A stretch of 64,000 nt of DNA from Grimontia hollisae CIP 101886 (GTDB lineage Bacteria; Pseudomonadota; Gammaproteobacteria; Enterobacterales; Vibrionaceae). The position numbers were made by a program, and so were the translations under genes. A model generated the notes under the pieces. The model saw only the letters and a program-made list of their open reading frames with translations. It was not told where the DNA came from and searched no databases. Location: positions 25,361-89,360 of the forward strand of contig NZ_ADAQ01000013.1 of assembly GCF_000176515.1 (NCBI RefSeq), written 5' to 3'. Positions 1-9,576 of the stretch are shown here, piece after piece (position 1 is the first letter of the stretch; every line of letters begins with the position of its first letter).

Positions 1-45
1 GACATTACCCGGATGTTGATGGGAATATCAGGTAGGGAGCAACCA

Positions 46-70
46 AAAAGCGGATGAAGCCTCCGCTTTT
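46..70. terminator. Bidirectional rho-independent terminator
   Basis: A perfect 9-bp inverted repeat (AAAAGCGGA / TCCGCTTTT) with a 7-nt loop lies just past the stop codon of the minus-strand chemoreceptor gene. The stem ends in A and T runs, so it can terminate from both sides. Confidence 0.8.
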
Positions 71-85
71 CGGTATAGGGAAAGA

Positions 86-2089
86 TCAAACCGTGAATTT
101 GTGTACCAGTTCGTTCTGGTTGACGGCTTGCTGGTCCAGTCTCTCACTGGCACCCGCGACATCTTGCATTGCGGAATAACTGCTGTCTGCGATCACGCTG
201 ATGTGCTCGACGTTGCGGGCAATATCCGCAGACGTTGTGCTCTGCTCAGAGGCGGCGTCAGCAATCTGGCTGCTCATATCGCTGATCATCAGAATGATGG
301 ATTCAATTTCTTCCATGGCAGAATTGGCGTCGGATGCCTGAGTGACACTGTTCTCCATTTCCTCGACACATTCTTGCATCACCTGAACTGCCTCGCGGGA
401 TTGTGATTGCAGTTTGCTGATCATTTCTTCGATTTCTGATGTCGAATCAGATGTGCGTTTTGCCAGCACACGTACTTCATCTGCCACCACTGCAAAGCCA
501 CGACCTTGCTCACCGGCACGCGCAGCCTCAATCGCAGCGTTGAGGGCAAGCAGGTTGGTCTGGTCTGCGATGTTGCTGATCACATCGAGAATGCTTTCGA
601 TATTGGCGGTCATTTCCTGCAAGGAAGACACCACGGCGACCGAATCATCCAGACGGCTTGAAAGCTGGTGGGTGGTGCTGATATTGCGGGTCATGATTTC
701 ACGGCCTTTTGATGCCGCTTCGCCCACTTCCATCACTTTTTCCATGGTCTGACGGGCACTGTTGGCGACATCCTGAACCGAATGCTCCATTTCGGTCATG
801 GCAGCCGCGACGGCCGTAGTCTGCTGGCGCTGTTCGTTAAGCTGTGCTTTCGCATTCTGGGTGGTGGATTGGTTTGCTGCGGCGACTTCGGCCTGTTCCT
901 GTGCGGCATCCCGAAGCTGCCGCAGAATACCTTGCAGGTTGGACGCCAGAGTGTTGATGTGATCGGCCAGCTGACCAAATTCGTTGTGCTCTTTCACATC
1001 AATACGCTTGGTCATATCACCGTCAGTGATCGCTTCCAGAACCTGTAGCGTGCTGCTCAGAGGCTTACGGACACTGCGCGCAATATGCCAGCCGATAAAG
1101 GCAGTTATCGCCAGTATCAGCGCGCCGATAACGATGGTCTGTCGAACCCCATTCTGGAAAGTATTGTTGGCATCCTGAATCGAGTTCGCCATCACACTCT
1201 CAGCCTCGCTACGGAATTGATCCAGAATTGCCATGGCGTTATCGACTTCCGCAGCCAGGTTGCCGATATTGGTGTAGAGCTCGTTGGTGGCGACAAGATA
1301 CGCATAATGCTGGTCAAGCACACCACCTTCACGGCTGACATCACGGGTGAAGGCATCAATGTCTTTCTGGAACTTCTCTTTCAGCTCTGGCAATTGTGCC
1401 GTCAGGGAGCGGAACGAATAGTTCAGCTGTTTGACACTGCGGCGGTTGCCGTTCATCGCTTTTTCTACGTCTTCCAGTTTGTCACTGGCTAAGGCATCAG
1501 AGGTGTGGGTTTCGGTTTCCTGTAGCTTTTTAAAGTAGGTTTTGGAAATGATCTTGAGGGTGGTTGAGCCATTGTTGGCGACAAAATCCTGCATGCCCAA
1601 AGCCAGTGCGGTGTTCATACGCTGGAACTGGCGGGCGGCTTTTATCCCATTTTCTTTTGCGGTTTGCTGGCGCTGGTAATTGCCAATGGCTTCAGAGGCT
1701 TCAGAAAAATACCGCTTTTCGATGCCACGCAACGCTTCCAGTTTCGCGGCCAGGGCTTCCTGGCCTGAGGCCGCCTGATTCAGGTTGTTGACGGCGGTAT
1801 CAAATTTTTTCCGCGCCACGTCGAAGTTTTCAAGTACCTGCTCACTCTGCGCCACGTTGCTGCTGGTCAGGTAGTCTTTGAAAATCTTGTCGGCAGCCAG
1901 CAGGCTCACGCTGGCTTCATTCGATAAAGAGACGAGGGGAAGGGCTTTTGAGGTGACGATCTCTAGTTGTTCGTGGATGTCCTGAGAACTATTAAGATTA
2001 AGTGTATTGGTTGCAACCAGACTCACGGCAAGCACCGCAAACCCGGCATACATGCGACGAATGACGGAGCTTTGTCGTTTTTTAGCCAT
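86..2089 (-). CDS. Methyl-accepting chemotaxis protein
   Basis: Transmembrane chemoreceptor of 667 aa that would pass ligand binding outside the membrane to CheA/CheW. Seen: an N-terminal membrane helix at about residues 12-31, a largely helical periplasmic sensor region of about 285 residues, a second helix at about 318-338, a HAMP linker, and a signalling domain with the highly conserved hairpin tip (motif [27 protein letters not shown], split here as [16 protein letters not shown] then [11 protein letters not shown]). The start is set at the ATG at 2089 because GGGAGG lies 6-7 nt upstream; a GTG five codons earlier is open but overlaps that ribosome site. The ligand cannot be told from sequence. 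It stands alone with its own terminator. Confidence 0.95.
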   Translation of the reverse strand: MAKKRQSSVIRRMYAGFAVLAVSLVATNTLNLNSSQDIHEQLEIVTSKALPLVSLSNEASVSLLAADKIFKDYLTSSNVAQSEQVLENFDVARKKFDTAVNNLNQAASGQEALAAKLEALRGIEKRYFSEASEAIGNYQRQQTAKENGIKAARQFQRMNTALALGMQDFVANNGSTTLKIISKTYFKKLQETETHTSDALASDKLEDVEKAMNGNRRSVKQLNYSFRSLTAQLPELKEKFQKDIDAFTRDVSREGGVLDQHYAYLVATNELYTNIGNLAAEVDNAMAILDQFRSEAESVMANSIQDANNTFQNGVRQTIVIGALILAITAFIGWHIARSVRKPLSSTLQVLEAITDGDMTKRIDVKEHNEFGQLADHINTLASNLQGILRQLRDAAQEQAEVAAANQSTTQNAKAQLNEQRQQTTAVAAAMTEMEHSVQDVANSARQTMEKVMEVGEAASKGREIMTRNISTTHQLSSRLDDSVAVVSSLQEMTANIESILDVISNIADQTNLLALNAAIEAARAGEQGRGFAVVADEVRVLAKRTSDSTSEIEEMISKLQSQSREAVQVMQECVEEMENSVTQASDANSAMEEIESIILMISDMSSQIADAASEQSTTSADIARNVEHISVIADSSYSAMQDVAGASERLDQQAVNQNELVHKFTV

Positions 2090-2534
2090 TGATATTCCTC
2101 CCACCGGCAGGTATCCGGTGTCTCCCGAAATCCGGGTTCAACATAAAAAGCAAGAAACCCGCTGAATGATGCCGCCAAGGGGTATTTTTCTAACATGTCT
2201 ATCACCGGCGGATGTATTTCGCAGCAGATTCGTGTGTTTAAACGCGTTACTGATCTTGTCATCCGCCAGTATTTCAAAAACTTTACAGGTAAAAAGGTCA
2301 AGACTTTCTAACCTTTGATGTGATACGCAAATATCCTGAGAGAGAGGTCAATAATCAACGTCATGCTTATAAATGACGCTGAAATGTGTTTCTGATTTGG
2401 AGGGGGAGTTGTTACAAAAATTAAACATCTCAGGTGGCAGCCACTAACTAGGATAAAAACACCGTTCATTATTGCTCATATTCTTTCTGTCTAGCATACT
2501 TACAGCTTCGTACATCATTCATTTGGAGTTGCCC
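2090..2534. other. Divergent intergenic region, chemoreceptor / hinT
   Basis: About 445 bp without a convincing gene. It must hold the promoters of the minus-strand chemoreceptor and of the hinT operon, but no hexamer pair stands out clearly. A short dyad (CGTCAT / ATGACG) lies near 2360-2380. Open frames here have no ribosome site and no recognisable product. Confidence 0.5.
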
Positions 2535-2885
2535 GTGGCTGAAGAGACCATTTTCAGTAAAATCATTCGCAAGGAAATCCCTGCTGATGTGGTTTACCAA
2601 GACGATCTTGTGACTGCATTCCGTGACATTAACCCCCGTGCTCCAAGCCATATCCTTATCATTCCCAACAAGCTGATCCCGACCGTGAATGACGTGGAAA
2701 CAGAAGATGAGCTGGCATTGGGTCGCATGTTTACTGTGGCGCGTAAACTGGCTGAGCAGGAAGGGATTGCCGAAGACGGTTATCGTCTGATCATGAATTG
2801 CAATAATCATGGCGGTCAGGAGGTGTATCACATTCACATGCACCTGGTTGGTGGCCGCCCTCTGGGACCTATGCTGATCGGTTAA
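2535..2885 (+). CDS. hinT: HIT-family purine nucleoside phosphoramidase HinT
   Basis: Cytosolic hydrolase of adenosine 5'-phosphoramidates and related adenylated lysine substrates. The 116-aa protein follows E. coli HinT nearly residue for residue, including the start [10 protein letters not shown] and the histidine triad HIHMH at residues 99-103; it ends at GPML-I-G, a few residues shorter. The GTG at 2535 is chosen because GGAG lies at 2525-2528 and the protein then begins like its relatives; a longer frame from 2472 adds an unrelated leader. Its TAA overlaps the ATG of the next gene (TAATG), so it is translationally coupled to the lipoprotein genes downstream. Confidence 0.96.
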   Translation: MAEETIFSKIIRKEIPADVVYQDDLVTAFRDINPRAPSHILIIPNKLIPTVNDVETEDELALGRMFTVARKLAEQEGIAEDGYRLIMNCNNHGGQEVYHIHMHLVGGRPLGPMLIG

Positions 2886-4330
2886 TGATTCGACATGATT
2901 CTCCGGCCCTCGCTGACCGGCGCAGGGCCTATTCGTCTGTTTTAAAAAAACTGGTGGCGTGTTGCCTGGGATTCAGCCTGGTTGGATGTGCCAACCTGTC
3001 TGCGCAGGGGCTGTTCAGCCACTATTCGGCTGCACTCCAGCAACCGCACACATTGTTGGCTAACGGCGAGTATCAACAGGCACTGGCATCGTTACCTGAA
3101 CAGCCTGATGGCGAAATCCTTGATGGCATGGAAAAAGGGCGGCTAGCGCTTCTTGCCGGTGACACTGCGCTGAGCAAAACCTCGTTCGAGCGGGCAGATA
3201 TTGCTGCCACAAAACAGCAAGAGGCGGCCATCATCCAGTTGTCCCAAGGCGTGGATCAACTCGGTGCCTTGATCACTAACGACAACATGATCCGCTACAC
3301 ACCGCCGGATTACGAGCTGGGTTTCCTGCACCTTTACCTGACACTGGGCTACCTGCAAAATAATGACGTGCAAGGCGCTTTGGTTGAGGTGCGCCGAGCA
3401 AACCTGGTTCAGGAGCGGGCACGAAAAATCCGACAAGATGAGCTGGAAAGTGCCAGCAGAACAGCACAACAGAATGGCATTAATGAAAACCTTGGTGCAG
3501 TGCTGTCACGCTATCCGGATGCCGGTCAAACGCTGGGTTTTGTGCAAAACGGGTACCTGTTCTATCTTTCTGCCCTGCTTTATGAAGCAGAAGGAAACCT
3601 GAACAGTGCTTTTATTGACTACAGCCGTGCGATGGCCGTTGAACCTGATAATAAATACATTGCGGAAGCGGCCATGCGTATTGCGTTCAGGCAGGGGCGC
3701 CGGGATGAACTCAGGTTATTGGAGAAACAGTACGGGAAATATCAACGTCCTGACCGGTCAAAAGGACAGTTAGTCATACTGAGCGAGCAGGGCGTGGTCA
3801 ATGCCCGGGATTTCTGGCGCTTGCCTTTATGGCTACCGGACAGCCATGGTGATCTGGCAGCACATACTGTCAGCTTGCCATATTACCGCTCATACCAAGC
3901 GGCGCCACAAAGGGCTTTGACTGTTGACAGTCAGGTTGTACAGCCACAGCAACTGGCAAACATCAACGGCATGGCACAACAGGCACTTAACGAGGCAATG
4001 CCAGCCATGGCGGTAAGGCAAATCCTTAGGGTTGTGGCAAAAAATGAGCTGCGAAAGTCTCTGGCAGAGAACGATGAAAGTGGCCTTGGCAACGTCGTGG
4101 TTAACATTTTTAATGTGCTGAGCGAACAACCGGATACCCGCAGTTGGCAGACATTACCCGAAAGTGTTGGTGTTTATAGCGGGTTTTACACACAAGGTCA
4201 GTATCAGGTAAATGCTGATGGACAAGCCATTAACGTGAACGTAGAACCAGGAAAAACCACATTGGTCTGGCTATCCAGACAGGGAGACAAGGTGGTTCAT
4301 TGGCAGGGGATATTAGGAGGCATAGGATGA
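2885..4330 (+). CDS. COG3014-type outer-membrane lipoprotein
   Basis: Predicted lipoprotein of 481 aa of unknown function. A lipobox LVGC puts the lipidated cysteine at residue 35. The mature part begins with helical repeats that look TPR-like (for example the stretch around YEAEGNLNSAFIDYSRAM, with alternating helices) and ends in a beta-rich segment. Homologues lie between hinT and ycfL in vibrios and relatives; E. coli lacks the gene at this place. The start overlaps the hinT stop and the last bases overlap the next gene (ATGA), so it belongs to the hinT-ycfL-lpoB operon. A role beside LpoB in wall assembly is a guess from context only. Confidence 0.8.
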   Translation: MIRHDSPALADRRRAYSSVLKKLVACCLGFSLVGCANLSAQGLFSHYSAALQQPHTLLANGEYQQALASLPEQPDGEILDGMEKGRLALLAGDTALSKTSFERADIAATKQQEAAIIQLSQGVDQLGALITNDNMIRYTPPDYELGFLHLYLTLGYLQNNDVQGALVEVRRANLVQERARKIRQDELESASRTAQQNGINENLGAVLSRYPDAGQTLGFVQNGYLFYLSALLYEAEGNLNSAFIDYSRAMAVEPDNKYIAEAAMRIAFRQGRRDELRLLEKQYGKYQRPDRSKGQLVILSEQGVVNARDFWRLPLWLPDSHGDLAAHTVSLPYYRSYQAAPQRALTVDSQVVQPQQLANINGMAQQALNEAMPAMAVRQILRVVAKNELRKSLAENDESGLGNVVVNIFNVLSEQPDTRSWQTLPESVGVYSGFYTQGQYQVNADGQAINVNVEPGKTTLVWLSRQGDKVVHWQGILGGIG

Positions 4331-4722
4331 AATATGCAGCAATGTTGTTTTCAGCCACCATGCTGTTGACAGGTTGTGCTAACACCACCACTGGTCTCAG
4401 TATCGATAGCAGCAACCAGAATGTGGTGCTCGGCAATTCGGTACTGGCGCAAAATCTCGAATTTGGTAATGCGAAAAGTAGTATGGTGAATGGAAGGCTG
4501 CTGGCCCAGGTCATGGTTACGAACAAGAGCGATAAATCGCAAAACCTGCAGTACCGTTTCAATTGGTACGATGCGCAGGGTCTGGAGGTTGACAGTGGCA
4601 GATCACCATGGCGGCAGTTTGTCGTTTATGGCGGTCAGTCGGTGACGCTTCAGGGCGCCGCCCTGAATCCAGACGCCAAGAATTTTCGTGTTTCGCTAAG
4701 AAATATCAGTGATAACAACTAA
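4327..4722 (+). CDS. ycfL: YcfL-family lipoprotein (DUF1425)
   Basis: Small lipoprotein of 131 aa, one beta-sandwich domain after the lipidated cysteine at residue 17 (lipobox LLTGC). The family is uncharacterised but is nearly always next to lpoB, as here. The ATG at 4327 is preceded by AGGAGG at 4315-4320 and overlaps the stop of the upstream gene by four bases, so this start is preferred over a TTG nine codons upstream. Conserved features include the YRFNWYDAQG segment. Confidence 0.88.
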   Translation: MKYAAMLFSATMLLTGCANTTTGLSIDSSNQNVVLGNSVLAQNLEFGNAKSSMVNGRLLAQVMVTNKSDKSQNLQYRFNWYDAQGLEVDSGRSPWRQFVVYGGQSVTLQGAALNPDAKNFRVSLRNISDNN

Positions 4723-4740
4723 ACATAAACAGGTATACCA

Positions 4741-5331
4741 ATGAAAAAAAGCCTAATTGTGCTGATGGGTGCTGCACTCATCTTGGGAGGATGTGCCAGG
4801 CAGGTAAGCTATGGTGATGCTCAGGAAGTGGAAACCACAACCATCGATTTTGGTTCGACAGACTTGCAAAAAATCGCGGCAGACATGACAGACAGCATGC
4901 TGTCTTCGGGCTCTGTTACAGCCATTACCCGTGACAGCCGTCCGATCGTCTTTGTTGAATCCATCAAAAATAAAACGGCCGAACACATTGATACTGAATC
5001 TATCACCGACACCGTCAGCACCCGCCTGATCAACTCTGGTAGGTTCCGTTTTGTGGACATGACCCGCGTTGAAGCTGTCCGTGAACAATTGGACTTCCAA
5101 AACAACGATGCATTGGTCAATCCGGGAACGGCAATCCAGTTTGGTAAAATGGTGGGTGCGCAATATATGCTTTATGGTAACCTGTCGAGCATCAACAAGC
5201 GCGATGGCAGCGACCAAGACGTTTACTACAAAATGACCATGCGCCTGATGGATCTTGAAACCGGCCTGATAGAGTGGGCAGACGAAACAGAAATTCGTAA
5301 GAAGTTGTCCAAATCCTTGATCGGATGGTAA
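4741..5331 (+). CDS. lpoB: Penicillin-binding protein activator LpoB
   Basis: Outer-membrane lipoprotein that reaches through the peptidoglycan and activates the bifunctional synthase PBP1B. The 196-aa protein has a signal sequence with lipobox LGGC (Cys18), a short linker and the LpoB alpha/beta domain, with family segments such as TRLINSGRFRFVD and VGAQYMLYGNLSS. Gene order with ycfL and a kinase downstream matches E. coli ycfL-lpoB-thiK. The next gene starts at the base after the stop. The long disordered linker of enterobacterial LpoB is absent. Confidence 0.94.
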   Translation: MKKSLIVLMGAALILGGCARQVSYGDAQEVETTTIDFGSTDLQKIAADMTDSMLSSGSVTAITRDSRPIVFVESIKNKTAEHIDTESITDTVSTRLINSGRFRFVDMTRVEAVREQLDFQNNDALVNPGTAIQFGKMVGAQYMLYGNLSSINKRDGSDQDVYYKMTMRLMDLETGLIEWADETEIRKKLSKSLIGW

Positions 5332-6177
5332 ATGTTGCTTACGCAAGAAGATAACGACAAGGCCGCAGTGATTGAAACGCTGCGGCCTGATTTTATTATT
5401 GTCGATGCCACGTTTCTCTCCGGCGGCCTCAGTAATCGCTGCCTGAAACTGACGACTGAGGATGGACGCCGTTTCGTCTGGCGGCCAGAAGCGGCGTCTG
5501 CCAAAGCATTTGGTCTTTCACGAAGCCATGAATTTAATGCGCTGAAAACGGCATCAGATCAGGGGTTAGCTGCGCCGCCGGTTAAATATTTCAATAATGG
5601 CTTATTAAACCCCTGGATTGACGGTTCTACCTTGGAACATGTGTCACTTGAGACCATGGCTGAACTTCAGGACCGTGTCCATGGGTTGCCGCCGCTGAAT
5701 AACCGCTTTGATCCTTTTGATAAAGGGGCTGTGTATTTCAACAGCCTGGAGAAAGAATTCAAAAGCCCGCGTCTTATTGCTTTGCACCGGCATTTTCAGG
5801 AGAACCGTTTTTCGAGCGGCCTCGAATTAACCACCTGCCACTACGATCTGGGTTATTACAATCTGGTGCAGGAAAAAAGCGGGGAGATAAAAATTCTCGA
5901 CTGGGAATATGCCGCCTTGGGCGATCCGGCATTAGATTTGGTGATGACCTCACTTGCAAACGGGCTGGATCTTGAAACCTTAGTGGATCGCTATTGTCAT
6001 ATAAGACGTATCAAAGTGGTCGAGAAATGGCAAAGCGCCTGTGTGCGCTGGCAACCTGTCGCGGATTATTTAGGTGCGTTGTGGTATGCCCTTGGATTCC
6101 AATTGTACGGTGAACCGCTGTATCAGAAACGCAGAGATGATTTCCTCGCAAAAGCGGAGGCGTCTTTGCCACGGTAA
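5332..6177 (+). CDS. thiK: Thiamine/choline kinase-like phosphotransferase (ThiK-like)
   Basis: Aminoglycoside/choline kinase-fold enzyme of 281 aa. The catalytic loop reads CHYDLGYYNL (Asp172, Asn177) and the metal-binding segment ILDWEYA (Asp190). E. coli ThiK, which phosphorylates salvaged thiamine, is of similar length and sits at the same place after lpoB, so thiamine is the likeliest substrate; the family also has choline kinases and the substrate is inferred from position. The ATG abuts the lpoB TAA, suggesting coupled translation. Confidence 0.78.
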   Translation: MLLTQEDNDKAAVIETLRPDFIIVDATFLSGGLSNRCLKLTTEDGRRFVWRPEAASAKAFGLSRSHEFNALKTASDQGLAAPPVKYFNNGLLNPWIDGSTLEHVSLETMAELQDRVHGLPPLNNRFDPFDKGAVYFNSLEKEFKSPRLIALHRHFQENRFSSGLELTTCHYDLGYYNLVQEKSGEIKILDWEYAALGDPALDLVMTSLANGLDLETLVDRYCHIRRIKVVEKWQSACVRWQPVADYLGALWYALGFQLYGEPLYQKRRDDFLAKAEASLPR

Positions 6178-6215
6178 GTAGGCAGCAGTAAGCAACCCTT
6201 AGGAGCAAAACCGCA

Positions 6216-7067
6216 ATGAAACTGGTGAGATCACGGATAAAACCCTTCCTTCTTTCTGTCACTGCGGTTGTCATTCTTTCCGCCTGCACTAACCAGTTTG
6301 CTTACAACACACTGCCGTTCTGGATTGACTATTACCTCTCTGACTATGTTGACTTGAATGCCAGCCAGCAAAAGCAGCTGGATACAGATTTGTCTGCTTT
6401 TCATGAGTGGCACCGCCAATCTGAGCTCCCTAAGATCCAGCGACTGTTGCACAAGCTGGAAGCGGACATGGCGACACCTCTGTCTTACCCTCAAATTCGT
6501 GAATACCACCAGCAGGTGAATGCAGTGATTTATGATTCATTGTCTGGCCTGACACCGGCATTGACAAACCTGATTTCATCACTCAGTGATGAACAGGCGA
6601 AAGTCTGGCTAGACACAGTGAATGAAAATATTCAAGAAGCAGTAGAAAAAGCCAATGAGGGAGATCTGGAAGCACAGTATAAACGTCGGCAGGAAAAGCT
6701 GATAGCGCGCGCGGAGTTTTGGGTCCAGTCAGTCAACGACAAACAGCAACGGCAATTTCTCGAAATGGCAAGATACCAAATTGAAATGCGTCCGGTGTTT
6801 TATTCCATCAGGAATACGTTGGTGGCTGAGTTAGAAGGGATTTTGATGAACAGGAATGCTCCGGATCTGGAACAGCGAATCAATACGTATTTCACTCACC
6901 TTCTCGCGTTCGACAGTGAACAACACCAGAATGATATGGCGATTTACTATGCCCGCCGTTATGAATTGCTACAGCGCCTGGATCGCCACCTGTCAGATAA
7001 ACAGCGGGCTGCATTCCGTGACAAACTGGCCTCATACAGCGCGGATATCACCGATGTATTAAACTGA
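6216..7067 (+). CDS. DUF6279-type lipoprotein
   Basis: Predicted lipoprotein of 283 aa, function unknown. The signal sequence ends in a lipobox LSAC (Cys24), followed by the family opening YNTLPFWIDYYLSDYVDL and an almost wholly alpha-helical, charged body. A good ribosome site (AGGAG) precedes the ATG, 38 nt after the thiK stop. In E. coli the slot between thiK and ycfP is taken by nagZ; here this lipoprotein occupies it. Probably the last gene of the hinT transcript. Confidence 0.8.
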   Translation: MKLVRSRIKPFLLSVTAVVILSACTNQFAYNTLPFWIDYYLSDYVDLNASQQKQLDTDLSAFHEWHRQSELPKIQRLLHKLEADMATPLSYPQIREYHQQVNAVIYDSLSGLTPALTNLISSLSDEQAKVWLDTVNENIQEAVEKANEGDLEAQYKRRQEKLIARAEFWVQSVNDKQQRQFLEMARYQIEMRPVFYSIRNTLVAELEGILMNRNAPDLEQRINTYFTHLLAFDSEQHQNDMAIYYARRYELLQRLDRHLSDKQRAAFRDKLASYSADITDVLN

Positions 7068-7169
7068 TTGCTGCTTTATGCACCTGCGGGGCTTGAAAAC
7101 CTTGAGCCACACCCGTGTTTCAACTTAAACCCTAACTAAAATGTGTGATTGGGTGATAGTATTTTTGTG

Positions 7170-7246
7170 CCCAAGCCACTTGAAAGGACTGTCTTCAGCA
7201 ATGTGCAAATCGTATGTCCTTAGCGTTTCAACGCGAGCTGCTTGGG
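7170..7246. repeat. Structured intergenic element with nested inverted repeats
   Basis: Outer arms CCCAAGC (7170-7176) and GCTTGGG (7240-7246) enclose TTGAAA (7180-7185) / TTTCAA (7226-7231) and GGAC (7186-7189) / GTCC (7216-7219), leaving a loop of about 26 nt. The nested pairing looks like a small dispersed palindromic element or structured RNA rather than a terminator, as no T-run follows. No second copy was found in the window. Confidence 0.5.
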
Positions 7247-7293
7247 TAAGATAACAAGCTGGAAAAACCAGTGATGAGTAAGAGGGATTTTCT

Positions 7294-7833
7294 GTGATTA
7301 TTTATCTTCATGGCTTTGACTCAACCAGCCCAGGAAACCATGAAAAGGTCATGCAACTTCAGTTCATTGACCCGGACGTTCGGTTTATCAATTACAGTAC
7401 ACTGCATCCCAAACATGACATGCAGCACCTTTTGAAAGAGGTGAATAAGCAGCTGGCATTGTCTGATGACAAGGCCCCATTGATCTGTGGTGTCGGTTTG
7501 GGGGGCTTTTGGTCGGAGCGTATCGGCTTTTTGAGTGGCATCAAGCAGGTGATCTTTAATCCCAACCTGTTTCCACAGGAAAATATGGAAGGCCGCATCG
7601 ACAGACCGGAAGAGTACGAGGATATCGCCACCAAGTGTGTTGACAACTTCCGCGGCAAGAATGCAGGACGTTGTATGGTTGTGCTCTCGAAGGCGGATGA
7701 AATATTGGACAATACGCGTTCAGCGGCCGTGTTGAGTCCGTATTATGACATCGTCTGGGATGACACCCAGACCCACAAATTTAAGAGTATTTCCCATCAC
7801 CTTCAGGCAATGAAAGCATTTAAAAACGCGTAA
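7294..7833 (+). CDS. ycfP: YcfP-family alpha/beta-hydrolase-like protein
   Basis: UPF0227 protein of 179 aa. It opens [18 protein letters not shown] and keeps the nucleophile-elbow-like segment GVGLGGFW in which the usual serine is replaced by leucine, plus [21 protein letters not shown], all as in E. coli YcfP. The missing serine makes ordinary esterase activity doubtful. GTG at 7294 has AGAGGG upstream. Between the DUF6279 gene and ndh, as ycfP-ndh in E. coli. Confidence 0.9.
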   Translation: MIIYLHGFDSTSPGNHEKVMQLQFIDPDVRFINYSTLHPKHDMQHLLKEVNKQLALSDDKAPLICGVGLGGFWSERIGFLSGIKQVIFNPNLFPQENMEGRIDRPEEYEDIATKCVDNFRGKNAGRCMVVLSKADEILDNTRSAAVLSPYYDIVWDDTQTHKFKSISHHLQAMKAFKNA

Positions 7834-7853
7834 CTCGTACTGTTAAATATCAT

Positions 7854-7890
7854 GAGCATCGGTTGTTAAAAGCCGATGCTCTTTCGTTTT
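7854..7890 (+). terminator. Terminator after ycfP
   Basis: Perfect 9-bp stem GAGCATCGG / CCGATGCTC with a 10-nt loop, followed by TTTCGTTTT. Confidence 0.88.
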
Positions 7891-8237
7891 CAAATGTTGC
7901 GGAATGAAGGATGTATCTTTACATCCGATTGATTTCGCTATCCTTGGCGTGGCTTGTAGATATAAAAATTGATTGAGATCAAGTGAGCTGTATAATGGCT
8001 CAACAAAAAGTGGTATCACGTCATAAATTTAATGATGTCGGCATGCAACAAATAAAATACAAATGAAAGATGCATGCGTTTAACGCTGAAACAACGGCGC
8101 TTTACCTCTCCCTTCCAGAGCAGAGCTCATACCAGAAAAGCGACCGGATTTGTCTGACCTAATCTTCATCCTGCGGCATGAAATACGCGGGGGTGTGACA
8201 ATTTTTTTCGAATTTAAATTATGGTAAGGAAGTAATC
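7891..8237 (+). other. ndh promoter and long 5' leader
   Basis: About 350 bp without a gene. It holds a short hairpin GGATGTA / TACATCC at 7909-7926, the FNR-overlapped promoter at 7969-7996, and then a leader of roughly 235 nt if transcription starts near 8003. No upstream open frame with a ribosome site was noticed in the leader. Confidence 0.55.
7969..7996 (+). promoter_or_regulatory. ndh promoter overlapped by a perfect FNR box
   Basis: TTGAT-TGAG-ATCAA at 7969-7982 matches the FNR consensus TTGAT-N4-ATCAA exactly. A consensus -10 TATAAT is at 7991-7996; the matching -35 (TTGATT, 16-bp spacing) lies inside the box, so FNR bound without oxygen would block RNA polymerase. E. coli ndh is a classic FNR-repressed gene. 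Confidence 0.82.
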
Positions 8238-9530
8238 GTGATCAAGATTATTGTAGTTGGTGGTGGTGCGGGTGGTCTTGAATTGGCAACCAAACTGGGA
8301 CGCACACTTGGACGTAAAGGGCGCGCCAAGGTCACTCTTGTTGATCGTAAATCCAGCCATCTCTGGAAACCACTTTTGCATGAAGTGGCAACTGGTTCTC
8401 TTGATGAAGGCGTGGATGCAATCAGTTATCGTGCCCACGCTAAAAACCACTATTTCGATTTTCAGTTGGGTAGCTTGTCCAGTATCGATCGCGATAATAA
8501 AACGATTACATTGGCGGCATTGCACGATGGAGAGGACGGCGAACTGCTGATGCCTGAGCGGAAGCTGAACTATGACATTTTGGTGATGGCTATCGGCTCA
8601 ACCTCAAATGACTTCAATACTGCCGGTGTTCGTGATAACTGCATCTTCCTTGATACACCAGAGCAAGCCCGCCGTTTTCGCAATGAAATGAACAATGAGT
8701 TTCTTAAGTTGCATGCAAAATCTGGTAACGGCACTGTCGATATCGCCATTGTTGGTGGGGGAGCAACGGGTGTTGAGCTTTCTGCGGAGCTTCACAATGC
8801 GGTTAAAGAATTACACAACTATGGTTTCCAGGATCTGGACAGCTCCAAGCTGAACGTGACACTGGTAGAAGCCGGCGAGCGCATCCTGCCTGCATTGCCA
8901 CCGCGGATTTCAGGGGCGGCGCAACAGGAGCTGATTAAGCTGGGTGTGAATGTACGTACGGCAACCATGGTGGTGAAGGCAGAAAAGGATGGCCTGACCA
9001 CCAAAGACGGCGACAAAATCCCTGCACAAATCATGGTGTGGGCTGCTGGAATCAAGGCTCCGGACTTCCTGAAGGATATTGCAGGATTGGAAACCAATCG
9101 CATTAACCAGCTTGTCGTTAAACCAACGCTACAGACCACCCGTGATGACGACATCTTTGTTATTGGCGACTGTGCGGCTTGTGAACAACCGGATGGCTCC
9201 ATGGTGCCACCACGCGCCCAATCTGCGCACCAGATGGCGAGCTGTTGTTTTTCAAATATTGTGGCAAAAATGACTGGCCGAGCACTCAAATCTTATGTTT
9301 ATAAAGACCATGGATCATTGGTTTCACTGAGCCGCTTCTCTACAGTGGGTAACCTGATGGGCAACCTGACCCGCGGTTCAATGATGGTTGAAGGTCGTCT
9401 GGCACGCATAGTTTACATTTCGCTGTACCGTATGCACCAGATTGCTTTGCATGGCGTGATTAAAACGGGATTGATGATGGTGGTGAGCCGTATCAACCGT
9501 GTGCTTCGCCCTTCGCTTAAGTTGCATTGA
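8238..9530 (+). CDS. ndh: Type II NADH:quinone oxidoreductase
   Basis: Membrane-bound, non-proton-pumping NADH dehydrogenase that feeds the aerobic respiratory chain. The 430-aa protein has the N-terminal FAD dinucleotide fold [14 protein letters not shown] (residues 8-21), the central NADH fold [15 protein letters not shown] at about 172-186, and the FAD-contacting FVIGDCA segment near residue 310. The C-terminus is amphipathic and basic (around [19 protein letters not shown]), the usual membrane anchor. GTG start at 8238 with AAGGAAG upstream. Monocistronic, bounded by its own promoter and terminator. Confidence 0.95.
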   Translation: MIKIIVVGGGAGGLELATKLGRTLGRKGRAKVTLVDRKSSHLWKPLLHEVATGSLDEGVDAISYRAHAKNHYFDFQLGSLSSIDRDNKTITLAALHDGEDGELLMPERKLNYDILVMAIGSTSNDFNTAGVRDNCIFLDTPEQARRFRNEMNNEFLKLHAKSGNGTVDIAIVGGGATGVELSAELHNAVKELHNYGFQDLDSSKLNVTLVEAGERILPALPPRISGAAQQELIKLGVNVRTATMVVKAEKDGLTTKDGDKIPAQIMVWAAGIKAPDFLKDIAGLETNRINQLVVKPTLQTTRDDDIFVIGDCAACEQPDGSMVPPRAQSAHQMASCCFSNIVAKMTGRALKSYVYKDHGSLVSLSRFSTVGNLMGNLTRGSMMVEGRLARIVYISLYRMHQIALHGVIKTGLMMVVSRINRVLRPSLKLH

Positions 9531-9553
9531 TCCCATCTGTAAAAGGGTATTAG

Positions 9554-9576
9554 AAAGCTGCCTTGGCAGCTTTTTT
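9554..9576. terminator. Terminator between convergent ndh and acetyltransferase genes
   Basis: 8-bp stem AAAGCTGC / GCAGCTTT with loop CTTG and a T-run to 9576. It touches the stop codon of the minus-strand gene. Confidence 0.82.

Noticed and set aside
2360-2380. CGTCAT / ATGACG dyad before hinT
   Set aside because: Only six pairs and no match to a known operator.
4753-5346. 197-codon frame opposite lpoB
   Set aside because: Long only because of low stop density opposite lpoB; His/Val-rich translation without domains.
7909-7926. GGATGTA / TACATCC as an NsrR site before ndh
   Set aside because: Arms resemble an NsrR half-site but the spacing is three bases too short.
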